A stretch of DNA of 64,000 bases from Collinsella sp. AM18-10 (GTDB taxonomy: Bacteria > Actinomycetota > Coriobacteriia > Coriobacteriales > Coriobacteriaceae), in NCBI RefSeq assembly GCF_003471585.1, contig NZ_QRJO01000006.1, positions 21,241 through 85,240 of the forward strand. The letters run 5' to 3'. Below are positions 63,906 to 64,000 of the stretch, piece by piece. Position numbers and translations under genes: made by a program. The notes beneath the pieces were generated by a model. That model saw only the letters and a program-made list of their open reading frames with translations, made no database searches and had not been told where the DNA came from. Every line of letters begins with the position of its first letter. Position 1 is the first letter of the stretch.

Positions 63906-64000
63906 GTTAATTGCTAAACCGCTTTACCAATTCAGGCTTATTAGCCACTCCAATGATTTTTTAAGGCTCTGTTAGACCAGGATTGACATACATGTGTCCC

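Larger units (their letters stand above)
63694..64000. other. Non-coding region upstream of ppdK to the window end
   Basis: It holds the ppdK leader (63694 to about 63870), GGTAAAC-type repeats, a promoter (63877-63905), and about 90 bp of A/T-rich sequence to the window edge in which no gene was seen. The next gene lies outside. Confidence 0.6.

Overview
The window looks like the chromosome of a Coriobacteriia actinobacterium, most like Collinsella. This is inferred from gene content and order: an actinobacterial-type integration host factor (mihF) in front of gmk-rpoZ, a hemW-dnaJ-mtaB-phoH-ybeY-era-recO block, a large AdhE, and a GC-rich coding style with many GTG/TTG starts. Nearly everything is on the minus strand and is housekeeping DNA. 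No tRNA, rRNA, CRISPR or prophage was seen.

Layout by coordinate; minus-strand blocks are transcribed right to left. 1-10.5 kb: recA under a LexA-type promoter, then cinA, pgsA, rimO, yajQ, a RodZ-like protein, ftsK and RNase J. 10.5-13.8 kb: a 640-bp non-coding region holding two giant imperfectly related hairpin elements, then pnp and rpsO. 13.9-25.8 kb: recO, era, dgkA, ybeY, phoH, mtaB, dnaJ, a membrane-anchored DnaJ variant, hemW, dusB, lepA, rpsT. 25.9-32.6 kb: holA, comEC, comEA, thiI, rpoZ, gmk, mihF. 32.8-38.1 kb: the pyrimidine operon pyrR-B-C-K-D-F behind a PyrR-type attenuator. 38.6-43.6 kb: the only plus-strand genes (rpmB, adhE, a small phosphotransferase) and a REP-associated transposase with inverted repeats. 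43.8-53.9 kb: rpsB-tsf, then pyrH-frr-uppS-cdsA-dxr-rseP-ispG-proS (translation, isoprenoid and envelope lipid genes). 54.1-63.7 kb: yraN-comM-dprA-trmFO-xerC, rnhB, rplS and ppdK.

The strongest unexplained signal is a set of TTTGGT direct repeats phased at exactly 11 bp. They lie upstream of three separate transcription units: recA (four units), comEA-comEC (two) and yraN-comM-dprA (two). All three encode DNA uptake or recombination of incoming DNA, so the repeats are a candidate operator for a natural-competence regulon. The second is the hairpin pair between pnp and RNase J. They share a 69-nt core in opposite orientation with compensatory base changes, each enclosed by perfectly complementary arms (32 and 38 bp) whose sequences differ between the two copies.

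Other points: recA combines a LexA box inside its promoter spacer with the repeat array; an RseP protease has a winged-helix-like insertion; a DnaJ has swapped its C-terminal domain for membrane helices; and xerC has no standard start codon where the family's N-terminus should begin.
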